Notes: generated by a model not told the origin, from the sequence alone. A stretch of 33,590 bases of DNA from an uncultured Eubacteriales bacterium (GCA_905205065.1 CAJLCI010000028.1:1-33590), one strand, 5' to 3'. Numbered from the stretch's first letter, positions 1-8,636 are shown. Numbers and translations are program-made.

Positions 1-175
1 TGGAGTTGGTGATGTAGTTCTGCTGGCTGGGCGAGATGTTCAGCGCCTTCGAGAGGATCTGCCGGTCGCCGCTTGCCTGGTTCAACAGGTAAACGAAGTC
101 CGAGTTCTCAAAAATGTTCTCTATTTCTCTGGAAGCCAGCAAATCCTTGACATTTTGAGTAATTCCGGTTGGGAT
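1..175 (-). pseudogene. VirB4 ATPase, detached C-terminal piece
   Basis: The minus strand is open across this stretch and reads IPTGITQNVKDLL, then a segment containing NIFENSDFVYLLNQASGD, and runs off the window edge. This is the typical C-terminal part of VirB4/TraE ATPases of Tn1549-like elements, which normally follows directly after the residues FRKWGG. Those residues sit at 527-544 in the next VirB4 piece, so about 350 bp of foreign sequence separates the two parts of one gene. The piece has no start codon of its own. It would be expressed only if the insert were removed or if an alternative start were used. The family assignment is good; whether the gene is dead is inference. Confidence 0.8.
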
Positions 176-526
176 CTGTGTGTGATTATCGGACAGCTTT
201 TTATCTGTCCCTCCGGGGATTTCTCCCATTTTCAGCGGTGTGTCACTTCACACCCGGCATAGCATATCTTTTTATCCGACAGTTCTGCGCTGTCTGCCGA
301 AACGATAGCGGGGACTCGTGGAGCTGTTATATTCCATGCCATCACAGGCTGGGTTCAAGCTCTATGCGTTGCGTGTGTGTCGGTTATTGCACTGGCACTT
401 CCACTCGGATCAGGATTGCAAAACCCTTTCCGTTTCTTTCCCGCTGATAATCCTGACTGTCTACTTCGGCTTCAATCAGGACGGCATACTTTGTGCTCTC
501 ATGCAAATCAAAACACAAAGCAATTT
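176..526. other. about 350-bp insertion splitting virB4
   Basis: On the minus strand VirB4 reads RFRKWGG down to position 527, leaves frame and stops at 476; the correct VirB4 frame resumes at 175. The intervening DNA therefore looks inserted. It contains an orphan minus-strand frame (384-524) that reads LHESTKYAVLIEAEVDS and later NGKGFAILIRVEVPVQ before its stop. This looks like the C-terminal end of some protein, but I do not recognise the family. The rest is non-coding and has hairpins, such as GGACAG/CTGTCC at 191-210. I see no transposase, no group II intron 5' consensus and no clear target duplication. Confidence 0.65.
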
Positions 527-2665
527 ACCTCCCCATTTACGGAATCTCTTCCAGATTTCCACGCTGTATGCTGCCGTCTGCTCTTCCTTCAAGAGCAAAT
601 GGAACTCGTCCATGTAGTAGCGGGTCGCCTTATGCTGGGCGCGGTTGATGGTCACACGGTTCCAGACCTGATCCTGCACAATGAGCATCCCAAGCTTCTT
701 GAGCTGCTTTCCGAGCTGCTTGATGTCATAGCAGACGAAGCGATTATTCACATCCACATTCGTCCGGTGATTGAAGACATTCAGCGAGCCATGCACATAG
801 ATTTCAAGGGCAGTGGCAATCCGCTGTGCCTCCGGCTCACTCTGACTGCGCAGGATGTTGTAGAGGTCTTCGAGAATAGGCATCTTCTCAGGGACCGGAT
901 CGGCAAGGTAGTCCTGATACACCTTGCGGACGCTGCGGTCGATGATGGTCTTTTCCACCGGTTGTAGCCCATCCTTGCCGCCCACAATCAGCTCACACAT
1001 GGAGAGGATGAAATCAGACTTCAAAGTCAGCGGGTTTTCCTCTTCCGAGTAGTTCACATTGATGTCCAGCGGGTTGATGTAGTCGGTGCTCACCGGCGAG
1101 ATGCGGATGACCTGACCGCCGAGCTTCTGCACAAGGGGATAATACTCCGCCTCGGGATCGCAGACGATGATGTCATCCTCTGTGATGAGGAAGGCGTTGG
1201 TCATTTCCCGCTTCGCCGAAAAGCTCTTGCCGGAGCCGGGGGTGCCGAGGATCAGACCGTTCGGGTTTTTGAGCTGCTTGCGGTCAACCATGATCATGTT
1301 GTTGGAGAGCGCGTTCAGCCCGTAATACAGCGCCTCGCCGCTCTGAAAAAGCTCCTGCGTCGTGAACGGGACGAACACCGCCGTCGAAGAGGTGGTCAGC
1401 CCGCGCTCAATCTCGATCTGATTCAGGCCAATCGGGAGAGAGGACATCAGCCCTTCTTCCTGCTGGAAGTCCAGCCGCTTGAGCGCACAGTTGTATTTCT
1501 GGGCAATGGAAGCCGTCTGGAAGATGGCGTTTTCGAGCTTCTGGCGGGAGGCAGCGGTATTCATGATGAGGATGGTCACAAGGAACATTCTCTCGTTGCG
1601 CGTCTGAAGGTCCTGCAACAGGCGCTTGGCCTCACCGCCGTAGGTGGCAAGGTCGGACGGGATGATTTCCATGTCATATCCGCTTCTCACGGCCTTCTTC
1701 TGCTCTTCAATTTTCATCTTGTCGAGGTCAGTAATCTTCATCTTGATGCTCTTGATGGCTTTCGCCTGATCAATCGTGCGGATATGAAGATTGACCGTGA
1801 TGTTGCTGTCCATGTCGAGGAAGTCGGCCAGCATCCGGTCATTGAGTTCCGGCGCGAGGATTTGCAGGAAGCTCACTGCGCCGATGGCCTTGCCCATCTT
1901 GAAGCACTTGCCTTCACGGAAGTCGAAGGAAGTGGGCGCGATGAAATCTTTGCTGCTGAGTCCCGTCCGGGCTACCATGTCAAAGGAGAAGCGGAACGGC
2001 TCGTTCGAGTCCATGTTGAACACATCATGGAGCACTTTCAGCCGTTCGTAGCCGGACAGCGGCTCGGTCTTCACACCGAGGGTTTTGAAATTGTTGAGGA
2101 TGTCCGTCTCAATCCGATCCAGCTTGGCCTTCGCCATGCGCAGGGAGTCGGCCTCAATGCCGAAGGTAATGTACTTGCGCTTGATGAGGCCGTTGTTGCC
2201 CTTCGTGAGCTGGTTTTGCAGCATCTCGGAATACTCGCTGCGGATGTCGTTGAACTCGTCATCCTGCTCGGGGATGTTGATCTGCTTCTTGAACTCGCTG
2301 ATGCTCGTCCTCTGGTTGATAAAGGAGAACTGGACAAAAATCGAGCTGTCAAAGTAGTTCAAAAAGTCGCACCAGTTCTCAAAGATAGCCGTTTTGTCCT
2401 CGTTCTGGGCGAGCTGGTAGTTGATGTCGTTGAAACGGATAGTCTTTGTGTAGAGGCGGCTGTTGACCTTGCAGATGCCGTCGCGGCACATCTCCACATA
2501 GGGGATAGTCTGCTGCGCCGACTGACGGACTTTCTTTGTCTTCTTGGCCTTTTTCTTCTGCAGGACCAGCTTCTTCTTTTCCTCAGCGGAGAGAAGATCG
2601 CCGTACACCTTGCCGTTTTTGGTAAGCCGCTTAGGCTCTGCGGCCTTTTTCGTGCTGCTGTGCAA
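476..2665 (-). CDS. VirB4/TraE-type conjugation ATPase, C-terminally interrupted
   Basis: This is the type IV secretion ATPase that energises assembly of the conjugation channel at the membrane. The 729-residue ORF has a basic N-terminus, the VirB4 N-terminal domain, Walker A GTPGSGKS at residues 474-481 and Walker B RYYMDEFHL at 682-690. True VirB4 homology ends at WGG (711-713). The last 16 residues (KLLCV...) come from inserted DNA, and the missing C-terminus is found at 1-175. Family members are about 790-800 residues long. The start overlaps the end of prgI by 35 bp, so the two are probably translationally coupled. The loss of C-terminal motor sequence makes it doubtful that this copy works. 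Confidence 0.9.
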   Translation of the reverse strand: MHSSTKKAAEPKRLTKNGKVYGDLLSAEEKKKLVLQKKKAKKTKKVRQSAQQTIPYVEMCRDGICKVNSRLYTKTIRFNDINYQLAQNEDKTAIFENWCDFLNYFDSSIFVQFSFINQRTSISEFKKQINIPEQDDEFNDIRSEYSEMLQNQLTKGNNGLIKRKYITFGIEADSLRMAKAKLDRIETDILNNFKTLGVKTEPLSGYERLKVLHDVFNMDSNEPFRFSFDMVARTGLSSKDFIAPTSFDFREGKCFKMGKAIGAVSFLQILAPELNDRMLADFLDMDSNITVNLHIRTIDQAKAIKSIKMKITDLDKMKIEEQKKAVRSGYDMEIIPSDLATYGGEAKRLLQDLQTRNERMFLVTILIMNTAASRQKLENAIFQTASIAQKYNCALKRLDFQQEEGLMSSLPIGLNQIEIERGLTTSSTAVFVPFTTQELFQSGEALYYGLNALSNNMIMVDRKQLKNPNGLILGTPGSGKSFSAKREMTNAFLITEDDIIVCDPEAEYYPLVQKLGGQVIRISPVSTDYINPLDINVNYSEEENPLTLKSDFILSMCELIVGGKDGLQPVEKTIIDRSVRKVYQDYLADPVPEKMPILEDLYNILRSQSEPEAQRIATALEIYVHGSLNVFNHRTNVDVNNRFVCYDIKQLGKQLKKLGMLIVQDQVWNRVTINRAQHKATRYYMDEFHLLLKEEQTAAYSVEIWKRFRKWGGKLLCVLICMRAQSMPS

Positions 2666-3014
2666 TCTGCAATTCCTCCTTCTCTTTGATTTCCTGCTGG
2701 ATCGCAGCGTATAGGTTGTTCGTGCGGTATGGCCGCACTTTATCCCTCAGAAACATGGACTTGATCACATGACCGAGGATTTTTTCAGCCGGTTGCCCGT
2801 CCTTCTCATAGAGAGCGAAGAAGATAAACGGGAGCATGATGACCACCATCAGCATTGCCGAGGTGGAGATGCCGAGGCTGGGCTTAGTCAGGAAGAAGAT
2901 CGGAACACCCGCTGCCGCAGCCAGCGCAAAGCAGATGAGCTGCCGCTTTGTCAGGTTGAACATGACCTTCGTCTTGACACGATTCAGGTCCTTCGGGACC
3001 GGTACAAACGCCAT
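2631..3014 (-). CDS. prgI: PrgI-family inner-membrane conjugation protein (VirB3-like)
   Basis: The 127-residue protein begins MAFVPVPKDLNRVKTK, the usual opening of PrgI proteins from Tn916/Tn1549-type elements. Two hydrophobic segments follow (about residues 25-45 and 50-68), then a basic cytoplasmic tail. The open frame extends further upstream, but I chose the ATG at 3012-3014 because AAAGGAGG sits just ahead of it and family homology starts there. PrgI is a small membrane subunit of the Gram-positive type IV secretion channel and is normally encoded directly before VirB4, as here. The 3' end of the preceding methyltransferase frame overlaps it by 131 bp. Confidence 0.88.
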   Translation of the reverse strand: MAFVPVPKDLNRVKTKVMFNLTKRQLICFALAAAAGVPIFFLTKPSLGISTSAMLMVVIMLPFIFFALYEKDGQPAEKILGHVIKSMFLRDKVRPYRTNNLYAAIQQEIKEKEELQIAQQHEKGRRA

Positions 3015-3570
3015 TGGGAACCTCCTTTCCAAGCGTGATGCTGCACTCGACTTCATTGCCCCATACATCCCAGCCTTCGGGGGACTGGCGGGCGAAAAGT
3101 TCGATGCGCGGGACATCGCCCATGAGCTGGACGATGCGGTTGCGGGCTTCCTCCGGTTTCTTGGAGTGCTCTTCGATGTGGCTCATGATGACCTGATGCA
3201 CACCGGGGCTTGCCCGTTTGGGATGGCCTTTCGTTGCAAGGATGCAGAGTTCAGCATTCGCCCGTGTCCAGTACCCCATGCCCCAAAAGAGACTGTCGGA
3301 CACCCGGTTCTGCTTGATCCAGACAAAAGCCGTCGTTTTGTATTCAAATCCCCATGCTTCAAGGACTTGGAACGCCTCCTGCATACAGGGGAAGGTAATC
3401 CACATGAAGAGCGCACAGTCTTTTGCTGCAAGCTCTCCAATAGGCAGAGCCTTGATGTCTTCAAGGCTCATGGTCGGGTAATGGCTTTCCGCTGAGCGGC
3501 CAAGCCCTTTCTTTGAGTAGACCTTGTACCGCCACGGAGGGTCGGCATAGATCACGGAGTATTTCTTCAA
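2884..3570 (-). CDS. MT-A70 family adenine-N6 DNA methyltransferase
   Basis: The 228-residue frame opens with a TTG start at 3568-3570 behind AAAGGAGG and reads MKKYSVIYADPPWRYK. DPPW (residues 10-13) is the catalytic motif of MT-A70 adenine methyltransferases, and the conserved FWGMGYWTRANAE segment is present. No partner restriction enzyme is visible, so it is probably a solitary methylase that modifies the element, perhaps against host restriction; this is inference. Homologs that I recall in related elements stop shortly after VE.SI.L. Here the frame runs about 45 residues further into prgI in another frame, which suggests that the original stop codon was lost. Confidence 0.88.
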   Translation of the reverse strand: MKKYSVIYADPPWRYKVYSKKGLGRSAESHYPTMSLEDIKALPIGELAAKDCALFMWITFPCMQEAFQVLEAWGFEYKTTAFVWIKQNRVSDSLFWGMGYWTRANAELCILATKGHPKRASPGVHQVIMSHIEEHSKKPEEARNRIVQLMGDVPRIELFARQSPEGWDVWGNEVECSITLGKEVPNGVCTGPEGPESCQDEGHVQPDKAAAHLLCAGCGSGCSDLLPD

Positions 3571-3585
3571 GCTGACCCTCCTTTC

Positions 3586-4455
3586 TCAGTGGGCATTGAA
3601 TAGTGACTTTGCAAGCGAACCTGTCTTGAACAGGGAGAAGCAAAGGATGACCGTATAAGCTGCCACCGAGAATAGCGCCGAGTGGATATTGGCTGCGATG
3701 ATCATGTTGTTGATGAGCACGGCATAGATCGCAACGCACACCATGATGAGAAAACCTTGGAACGCCAGTGCAAACAAGCCCTTGAGGTAGTTCGTGCCGA
3801 TGCTGCCCCATTCGCGGTTGCTCATCGTCGCAATGGGGATGGGAGCGATGCTCACGGTGCAATAAATCTCAATCATACGGCCATAGAGGATGACCGTGAT
3901 GAGGATGGACATGATCTTGAGGCACAGGCTGATCAGCAGTGTCTCTATGGACAAACCGAGCAGCTCGCCAATGCCCATCGTTTCCATGCTGGCTCTCATT
4001 TGTTCGAGGGTGGATTCGATGTCGATGTTTGTGTCGCCGCTTATGACCCCGGCTGCACCGGCTACGACATTTTGACCGATGTCGAAGACCGCCATCACAA
4101 TGTCAAAGGTGTTGGTAACGAGGTAAATCGCCACTGCCGCCTTGAAGAACCACTTGAAGAACATCCATGTGTCCATATCATGCAAGTTGTTTTTCTCGGT
4201 GATCATGGAAATCAGCTCGTAACACAGGACAAAGGTAATGATGATACCAGCGATGGGGACTATCACATTTTCGGATAGTCCCCGGATCATCTGGTATATG
4301 CTGCTATCCCATGAAGAGGGCGTTTTGCCCACCTCAGCAGCTATCGTCCCTACCTTTTCGTTGACATCGGTGAACATATTGGTCATGTTGCTTTCAATCC
4401 AGCCGATCAGAAGCTCTTTTATCGCTTCCTCGATTTTTTCAAGGATAAATCCCAA
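3586..4455 (-). CDS. VirB6/TrbL-like polytopic conjugation channel protein
   Basis: This 289-residue membrane protein starts at a TTG (4453-4455) behind AAAGGTGG. The N-terminus is amphipathic (MGFILEKIEEAIKELL). About six hydrophobic segments follow, including one around residues 60-85 and several from about residue 170 to the end. Length, topology and position between the Maff2 genes and the MT-A70/PrgI/VirB4 genes match the TrbL/VirB6-like proteins of Tn1549-type elements, which form the inner-membrane DNA channel. A segment reading SIAPIPIATMSNREWGSI is typical of the family. The next gene starts 15 bp after its stop, so the genes form one operon. Confidence 0.85.
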   Translation of the reverse strand: MGFILEKIEEAIKELLIGWIESNMTNMFTDVNEKVGTIAAEVGKTPSSWDSSIYQMIRGLSENVIVPIAGIIITFVLCYELISMITEKNNLHDMDTWMFFKWFFKAAVAIYLVTNTFDIVMAVFDIGQNVVAGAAGVISGDTNIDIESTLEQMRASMETMGIGELLGLSIETLLISLCLKIMSILITVILYGRMIEIYCTVSIAPIPIATMSNREWGSIGTNYLKGLFALAFQGFLIMVCVAIYAVLINNMIIAANIHSALFSVAAYTVILCFSLFKTGSLAKSLFNAH

Positions 4456-4492
4456 TATTTCACCACCTTTCTGCTATCTGAAACCGAGGGAC

Positions 4493-4705
4493 TTAGAACA
4501 AGCCGGAGAGCAGCGGGATGAGGGTTGTGCCGATGAGCACCACACCACCACCGGCCATCAACTGCTTGATGCCCTGCGATTTGGCGCCCGGGTTATCATT
4601 ACCATATCCTTCCATCAGGTTGACCACGCCCCACACGGCAAGGCCAGCGCCAAGGGCGACAACGAGGGTTTGCAAGACGGTAACTGCCTGATTGATAAAT
4701 TCCAT
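4493..4705 (-). CDS. Maff2-family small membrane protein, copy 1
   Basis: The 70-residue protein begins MEFINQAVTVLQTLVVALGA. It has two hydrophobic stretches separated by a short polar loop with YGNDNPGAKSQG. The Maff2 family occurs just upstream of the VirB6-like gene in Tn1549-type elements and by size and topology resembles VirB2-type pilin subunits; a pilin-like role is inference. A good ribosome binding site (AAGGAGGT) precedes the start. The protein is identical to the next gene upstream, although the DNA differs at roughly two dozen positions. Confidence 0.85.
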   Translation of the reverse strand: MEFINQAVTVLQTLVVALGAGLAVWGVVNLMEGYGNDNPGAKSQGIKQLMAGGGVVLIGTTLIPLLSGLF

Positions 4706-4793
4706 AAATGACCTCCTTGTGTTGGAAATTGATTAAAAATGATGGGAGAGCGCGCCATTTCGCGCCCTCCCATGTGGACACGCGAACCGGTTA

Positions 4794-5006
4794 TCAGAAC
4801 AAACCGGACAGCAGGGGGATGAGGGTCGTGCCGATCAGCACCACACCGCCACCGGCCATCAACTGCTTGATGCCCTGCGACTTGGCGCCGGGGTTATCGT
4901 TACCATATCCTTCCATCAGGTTGACCACGCCCCACACAGCCAGACCGGCACCGAGGGCAACAACGAGCGTCTGAAGGACCGTAACAGCCTGATTGATAAA
5001 TTCCAT
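4794..5006 (-). CDS. Maff2-family small membrane protein, copy 2
   Basis: This gene encodes exactly the same 70 residues as the copy at 4493-4705, including the GLF C-terminus. About 23 nucleotide differences between the two 213-bp genes are all synonymous. An AAGGAGGT ribosome binding site precedes the ATG. It lies between the VirD4 coupling protein gene and the first Maff2 copy in the same operon. Two expressed copies could raise the dose of a structural subunit. The synonymous-only divergence argues that both copies are under purifying selection. Confidence 0.85.
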   Translation of the reverse strand: MEFINQAVTVLQTLVVALGAGLAVWGVVNLMEGYGNDNPGAKSQGIKQLMAGGGVVLIGTTLIPLLSGLF

Positions 5007-5117
5007 AGAGTAACCTCCTTGATTTTTGAGTGTGAGTTATTGAAAATGGGCAAAAAAATAGAAGCCCCGTCATTGTTCTGCTTTGGGCATTGCCCATGCG
5101 CAGTGCATGACGGGGCT

Positions 5118-6890
5118 TCATTCTGCTTCGACCTCTCCCATGTCATAGAGATCGAAGGTTTGGGTGGGCTTGACTACCAGCTTGTGGGAACGGTATTTCT
5201 CGATGTCAAAGGCGTTGCTCTTATCGTAGTCGGACAGCATTTTGTATTTTGGATGCTTCGTAATATCGTACTTGTCACTGAGAAAAGGTCTCACGCCTCT
5301 AAGCTGCAAAATACATTTGCCGCCGTCCATGACAGCGATTTCGTCTTCCGACATGAGTTGCTTGCCGGTCTTCTGGTAGTTCAGGCCGTAGGAATTGTTG
5401 GTTGAACGGGTTTCTGAGGTGTTATATAGGTCTATCGTCTCCTTTCCGAGTATTTCACTCAGTTCTTTCAAAGTAGACTTTTCCTTGCCGCCGAGGAAGA
5501 GTGTACAATCGCAGTTGCCGACAATCGTGTCAGCAGCATCCTTGTAGATGGTCTTGAGCTGGCTCTGGGACTGCAAGATGATAGATGCCGAGATTTCCCG
5601 GCTTCGGATCGTCGCAATCAATTTGTCAAACTTGGGGATTTGCCCAATGTTCGCGAACTCATCGAGCAAGCAGCGGACATGGACGGGAAGCCGTCCGTTA
5701 TAAACATCATCCGCCTTGTCACAGAGCAAGTTGAAAAGCTGGGAGTACATGATCGCAACAACGAAGTTGAAGGTATCATCGGTATCAGAGATGATAACGA
5801 ACAACGCCGTCTTTCGGTCGCCGATGCAATCCAGCTCCATCTCGTCGTAGCTCATCAGCTCACGCAGCTCGGCGATGTCAAATGGGGCAAGCCTCGCGCC
5901 GCAGCTAATCAGGATCGACTTGGCAGTTTTGCCAGCGGCTAACTTATATTTGCGGTATTGCTTCACTGCGAAGTGGTCTGGCTCGCGCTCTTCCAGCTCA
6001 TCGAACATGAGGTCAACGGGATTTTTGAAGGTCTCGTCATCCTCTCTGGCCTCAGAAGCGTTGATCAATTCGAGCAAGGTAGTGAAATTTTTCTCGTGTT
6101 CAGGCGCTTCGTACCAGATGTAGCCGATGAGGGCTGTATAGTAAAGCTTTTCGGCCTTGACCCAGAAATCCTCCCCGGACTTATCGCCATCTCCCTTCGT
6201 ATTGACGATGATTGTATTGACCAGTTTGAGGATGTCCTTTTCGCTGCGGATGTAAGCGAACGGATTGTAGTGCATGGATTTACGGAAGTTGATCGTGTTC
6301 AGCGATTTGATGACATAGCCGTTTTTCTCAAGCATCTTCCCACATTCGACCAGCACCGTGCCCTTGGGATCAGTGACCACATAGGAGCTGTGCATCTGCA
6401 TGAGGTTGGGCTTCACGAAGAAGCGGGTTTTGCCGGAACCTGAACCGCCGATGACAAGGATGTTCTTATTCCTCGCGTACTTTGGCTGTTTCGGGCGGCT
6501 GTTCATCGTCAGCCCCTCAGTCTGGGTAAGAATGACATTGTTGGAAAAGTCATCGTCCATGTAAGGCCGAATGTCTTCCGGCCTGCCCCAGCGTGCTGAC
6601 CCGTACTCTTCTCCTTGGCGGAATTTCTTGCGGTTTTTGCCTTTGATGTAGACGGCCAGCTTGAGCAACGCGCCTCCTGCCACACCGATGAGAAGGTCTA
6701 CCGGGTGGAAGCTGGGGAGCGGATTGGCAAACGCTGCGCCGAAATTGGCAAAGCCGCCGGTGAGCTTGTCGATGAACTCTGTGCCGGGAGCCAGCCGGAA
6801 AACTGCCGCCAGCTTATCCACAAAGTAAAAGGCGAACACATACGGGAAATTGAGAAGGACGAGCTTTTTGATGTCGAGTTTCTTCTTCAT
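5118..6890 (-). CDS. VirD4/TraG-type coupling ATPase
   Basis: This 590-residue type IV coupling protein brings the relaxase-DNA complex to the secretion channel. Its N-terminus has hydrophobic segments (about residues 10-32 and 62-82) that anchor it. Walker A GGSGSGKT lies at residues 148-155 and Walker B LLDEFANIG at 408-416. The segment ASIILQSQSQLKTIY is typical of VirD4 proteins. The start overlaps the pcfB stop by 4 bp (ATGA), so translation is coupled. The length is normal and no damage is visible. Confidence 0.93.
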   Translation of the reverse strand: MKKKLDIKKLVLLNFPYVFAFYFVDKLAAVFRLAPGTEFIDKLTGGFANFGAAFANPLPSFHPVDLLIGVAGGALLKLAVYIKGKNRKKFRQGEEYGSARWGRPEDIRPYMDDDFSNNVILTQTEGLTMNSRPKQPKYARNKNILVIGGSGSGKTRFFVKPNLMQMHSSYVVTDPKGTVLVECGKMLEKNGYVIKSLNTINFRKSMHYNPFAYIRSEKDILKLVNTIIVNTKGDGDKSGEDFWVKAEKLYYTALIGYIWYEAPEHEKNFTTLLELINASEAREDDETFKNPVDLMFDELEEREPDHFAVKQYRKYKLAAGKTAKSILISCGARLAPFDIAELRELMSYDEMELDCIGDRKTALFVIISDTDDTFNFVVAIMYSQLFNLLCDKADDVYNGRLPVHVRCLLDEFANIGQIPKFDKLIATIRSREISASIILQSQSQLKTIYKDAADTIVGNCDCTLFLGGKEKSTLKELSEILGKETIDLYNTSETRSTNNSYGLNYQKTGKQLMSEDEIAVMDGGKCILQLRGVRPFLSDKYDITKHPKYKMLSDYDKSNAFDIEKYRSHKLVVKPTQTFDLYDMGEVEAE

Positions 6891-7378
6891 AGCTCAACGC
6901 CCCGATCCTTCTTCCTGAACTTGACTTTCTCCTTATGCTGGGCTTTAGTCTGCTCCCGGCTACGGGAGAGCTTCTGCTTGAGGGATGGCTTTTCTTTCTG
7001 CCTGACCGTCTTTGCGGAAAACTCCTTGAACGCCTGAGTCATCACATCTACATCCCGTCCTTTGAAGAAGACGAGATAACGAGGCGGCTGCTCAGAGGTG
7101 TCTTTCTTGAGCGCATAGTCAATCCCGTACTTATTTGCTGTACGCTCAAAGGACTTGATATTTCCGTCAGTCACCTCAATGTTGCTGATTGCTGCATTTT
7201 GCTGGACAAGGTGCTTGATAGACTGCTTGCCCCGGTAGGTTTTAGGCTGAGAGGCTTGTTTTTCAGCTTTCTCGATTTCCTCAATGAATTTGGCAAGCGC
7301 TTTTTTCAGAACCTCCGCAGTGATCTTGCCGCCCTTAATGGCAATCGCAACGACTTTGGTATTTACTTCATCCTGCAT
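6887..7378 (-). CDS. pcfB: PcfB-family conjugation protein
   Basis: The 163-residue soluble, highly charged protein begins MQDEVNTKVVAIAIKGGKIT. This is the DUF3801/PcfB type found directly before the VirD4 gene in enterococcal pCF10-like and Tn1549-like systems. In pCF10, PcfB helps dock the relaxosome to the coupling protein. A strong AAAGGAGG ribosome binding site precedes the ATG. The C-terminus is very basic (lysine/arginine-rich over the last 40 residues), which fits DNA or coupling-protein contact. The stop overlaps the VirD4 start. Confidence 0.88.
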   Translation of the reverse strand: MQDEVNTKVVAIAIKGGKITAEVLKKALAKFIEEIEKAEKQASQPKTYRGKQSIKHLVQQNAAISNIEVTDGNIKSFERTANKYGIDYALKKDTSEQPPRYLVFFKGRDVDVMTQAFKEFSAKTVRQKEKPSLKQKLSRSREQTKAQHKEKVKFRKKDRGVEL

Positions 7379-7494
7379 GGGAACCTCCTTTCTGAGATTT
7401 GCGAGATTATCCCGTCGCTAAGGTGGGACACCGTGTAAAATGTGGATCATGTTTTCATATCACCCCCTCTAAGTTGATTGAGAATGATTACGCA

Positions 7495-8331
7495 TCATCC
7501 TTTCCCGTGAAAGTCGTAGTTCACGCGGGCTGAATAGTAGTTGTCTATGGTCAGCGAAGCGTTATACAGTGCTGTGAGCAGATATGCCCGGATATTCCGT
7601 ATGTCGGAAGGGCAATCGTTCATCGCTTGGAGCACATAGTCGATGTGGCCGCTGTCCAGCTTTAGGAAGCGTGATTTGACCACCGGCTGCGGCATATCTT
7701 CACCGTTGATACGGATGGTAGGGCTTGTGGAGCAGACAGCATCCAGCATGATCTCAACGATTTCATTTACCCGGTCAAGGTCATAATGCCTGTCCTGAGA
7801 GCGGATGTCGATCTCAAGGTTATCCCTGATCAATTCCCTGTATTGCTCCCGTTCGTCCATCCTATCCATCCCATCAAGATTGATGGATTGATAATTATTT
7901 GGATTGTTATTTCTTTGTTTGGTAATTACTTGATTAGTATTTAATTGTGCGGGTTTATCCTTGTGTGGGTTTTCCATGTGTGGATTCTCCATATCTGGAT
8001 TGTCCACATCTGGATTTCCCATGTGTGGAGAAACCGGTTGTGGCTGTTCATAAATCTCAAAGACCGTGTTGCTCATTCTGCCCTTAGCGTCTCGCTGCCT
8101 GTGACGGACAAGATAGCCGTGATCCTCAAGCTCCCGGAGAGCAGCCAAAACAGCATCCGGGCCTTCCTTGCAGATCGCCGAAAGCCCCTTCGTTGAGAAC
8201 TGCCAGCCATCGTTGAAGGACAGCATCTTGGAGAGCAGTCCCACGGCCTTGAGAGACAGATTTTTATCCCTGAGATGGTAATTTGCCATGACTGTGTAGC
8301 TGCGGTTTTTGTTGACGCGATAGACTGCCAT
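7495..8331 (-). CDS. RepA N-terminal/DUF6017-type replication initiator-like protein
   Basis: The 278-residue protein starts MAVYRVNKNRSYTVMANYHL. A winged-helix N-terminal domain (about residues 10-90) resembles replication initiators of plasmids and conjugative elements, and the C-terminal DUF6017-type domain covers about 160-270. The linker (about 100-125) holds a degenerate five-residue repeat in which NP recurs (GNPDV, DNPDM, ENPHM, ENPHK), visible in DNA as GGAT/TGTGGAT repeats near 7970-8035. In such elements this protein probably supports replication of the excised circle. That is inferred from family and context. Confidence 0.8.
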   Translation of the reverse strand: MAVYRVNKNRSYTVMANYHLRDKNLSLKAVGLLSKMLSFNDGWQFSTKGLSAICKEGPDAVLAALRELEDHGYLVRHRQRDAKGRMSNTVFEIYEQPQPVSPHMGNPDVDNPDMENPHMENPHKDKPAQLNTNQVITKQRNNNPNNYQSINLDGMDRMDEREQYRELIRDNLEIDIRSQDRHYDLDRVNEIVEIMLDAVCSTSPTIRINGEDMPQPVVKSRFLKLDSGHIDYVLQAMNDCPSDIRNIRAYLLTALYNASLTIDNYYSARVNYDFHGKG

Positions 8332-8334
8332 GAA

Positions 8335-8565
8335 TTATCCCTCCCTCGATGTCACAGGCTGGCCGCGCAGCGTTGACAGCTTCACCGGGGAATAGGGGCA
8401 TTCCTCGAATACACAGGTCTGATATTTCCAGTAGGGACGATGGAAGCAGCACGACCGGCATTCCGGGCAGATACCGTCACATCCGCTGTCATAGTGGTTA
8501 TGGCCGGGCACCTCTTTCATGAGGGCTTCAAAGGCTTGCAGCTTACCGGCTGTCATGTAGCTCAT
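8335..8565 (-). CDS. Small cysteine-rich protein of conjugative elements
   Basis: I chose the ATG at 8563-8565 (AAAGGAGAG ahead of it) rather than the longer open frame, because the upstream part overlaps the terminator hairpin. The 76-residue product begins MSYMTAGKLQAFEALMKEV. It has a dense cysteine cluster, CDGICPECRSCC followed by CVFEEC, that looks like a metal-binding site. The stop lies 3 bp before the initiator-like gene, so it is the first gene of the downstream operon. I do not know its function. Confidence 0.7.
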   Translation of the reverse strand: MSYMTAGKLQAFEALMKEVPGHNHYDSGCDGICPECRSCCFHRPYWKYQTCVFEECPYSPVKLSTLRGQPVTSREG

Positions 8566-8636
8566 TTTCTTTCTCTCCTTTCTTCGCCGTACAGCCGTCA
8601 TCTGCAAGAGGCAGATTATTCCAGCTTTTGGGCAAC

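Noticed and set aside
176..526. Group II intron as explanation for the virB4 insert
   Set aside because: There is no GUGYG-type 5' end at the junction, no recognisable domain V, and no reverse transcriptase. The size is also too small for a typical intron.
377..967. Plus-strand 196-codon frame over the start of the window
   Set aside because: It lies opposite the VirB4 coding strand, has no ribosome binding site, and its residues do not resemble a protein family. It is a shadow of the high-GC minus-strand gene.
1784..2689. Plus-strand 301-codon open frame
   Set aside because: It is antisense to VirB4, whose motifs are unmistakable, and its Val/Leu/Glu-rich composition is typical of a mirror frame.
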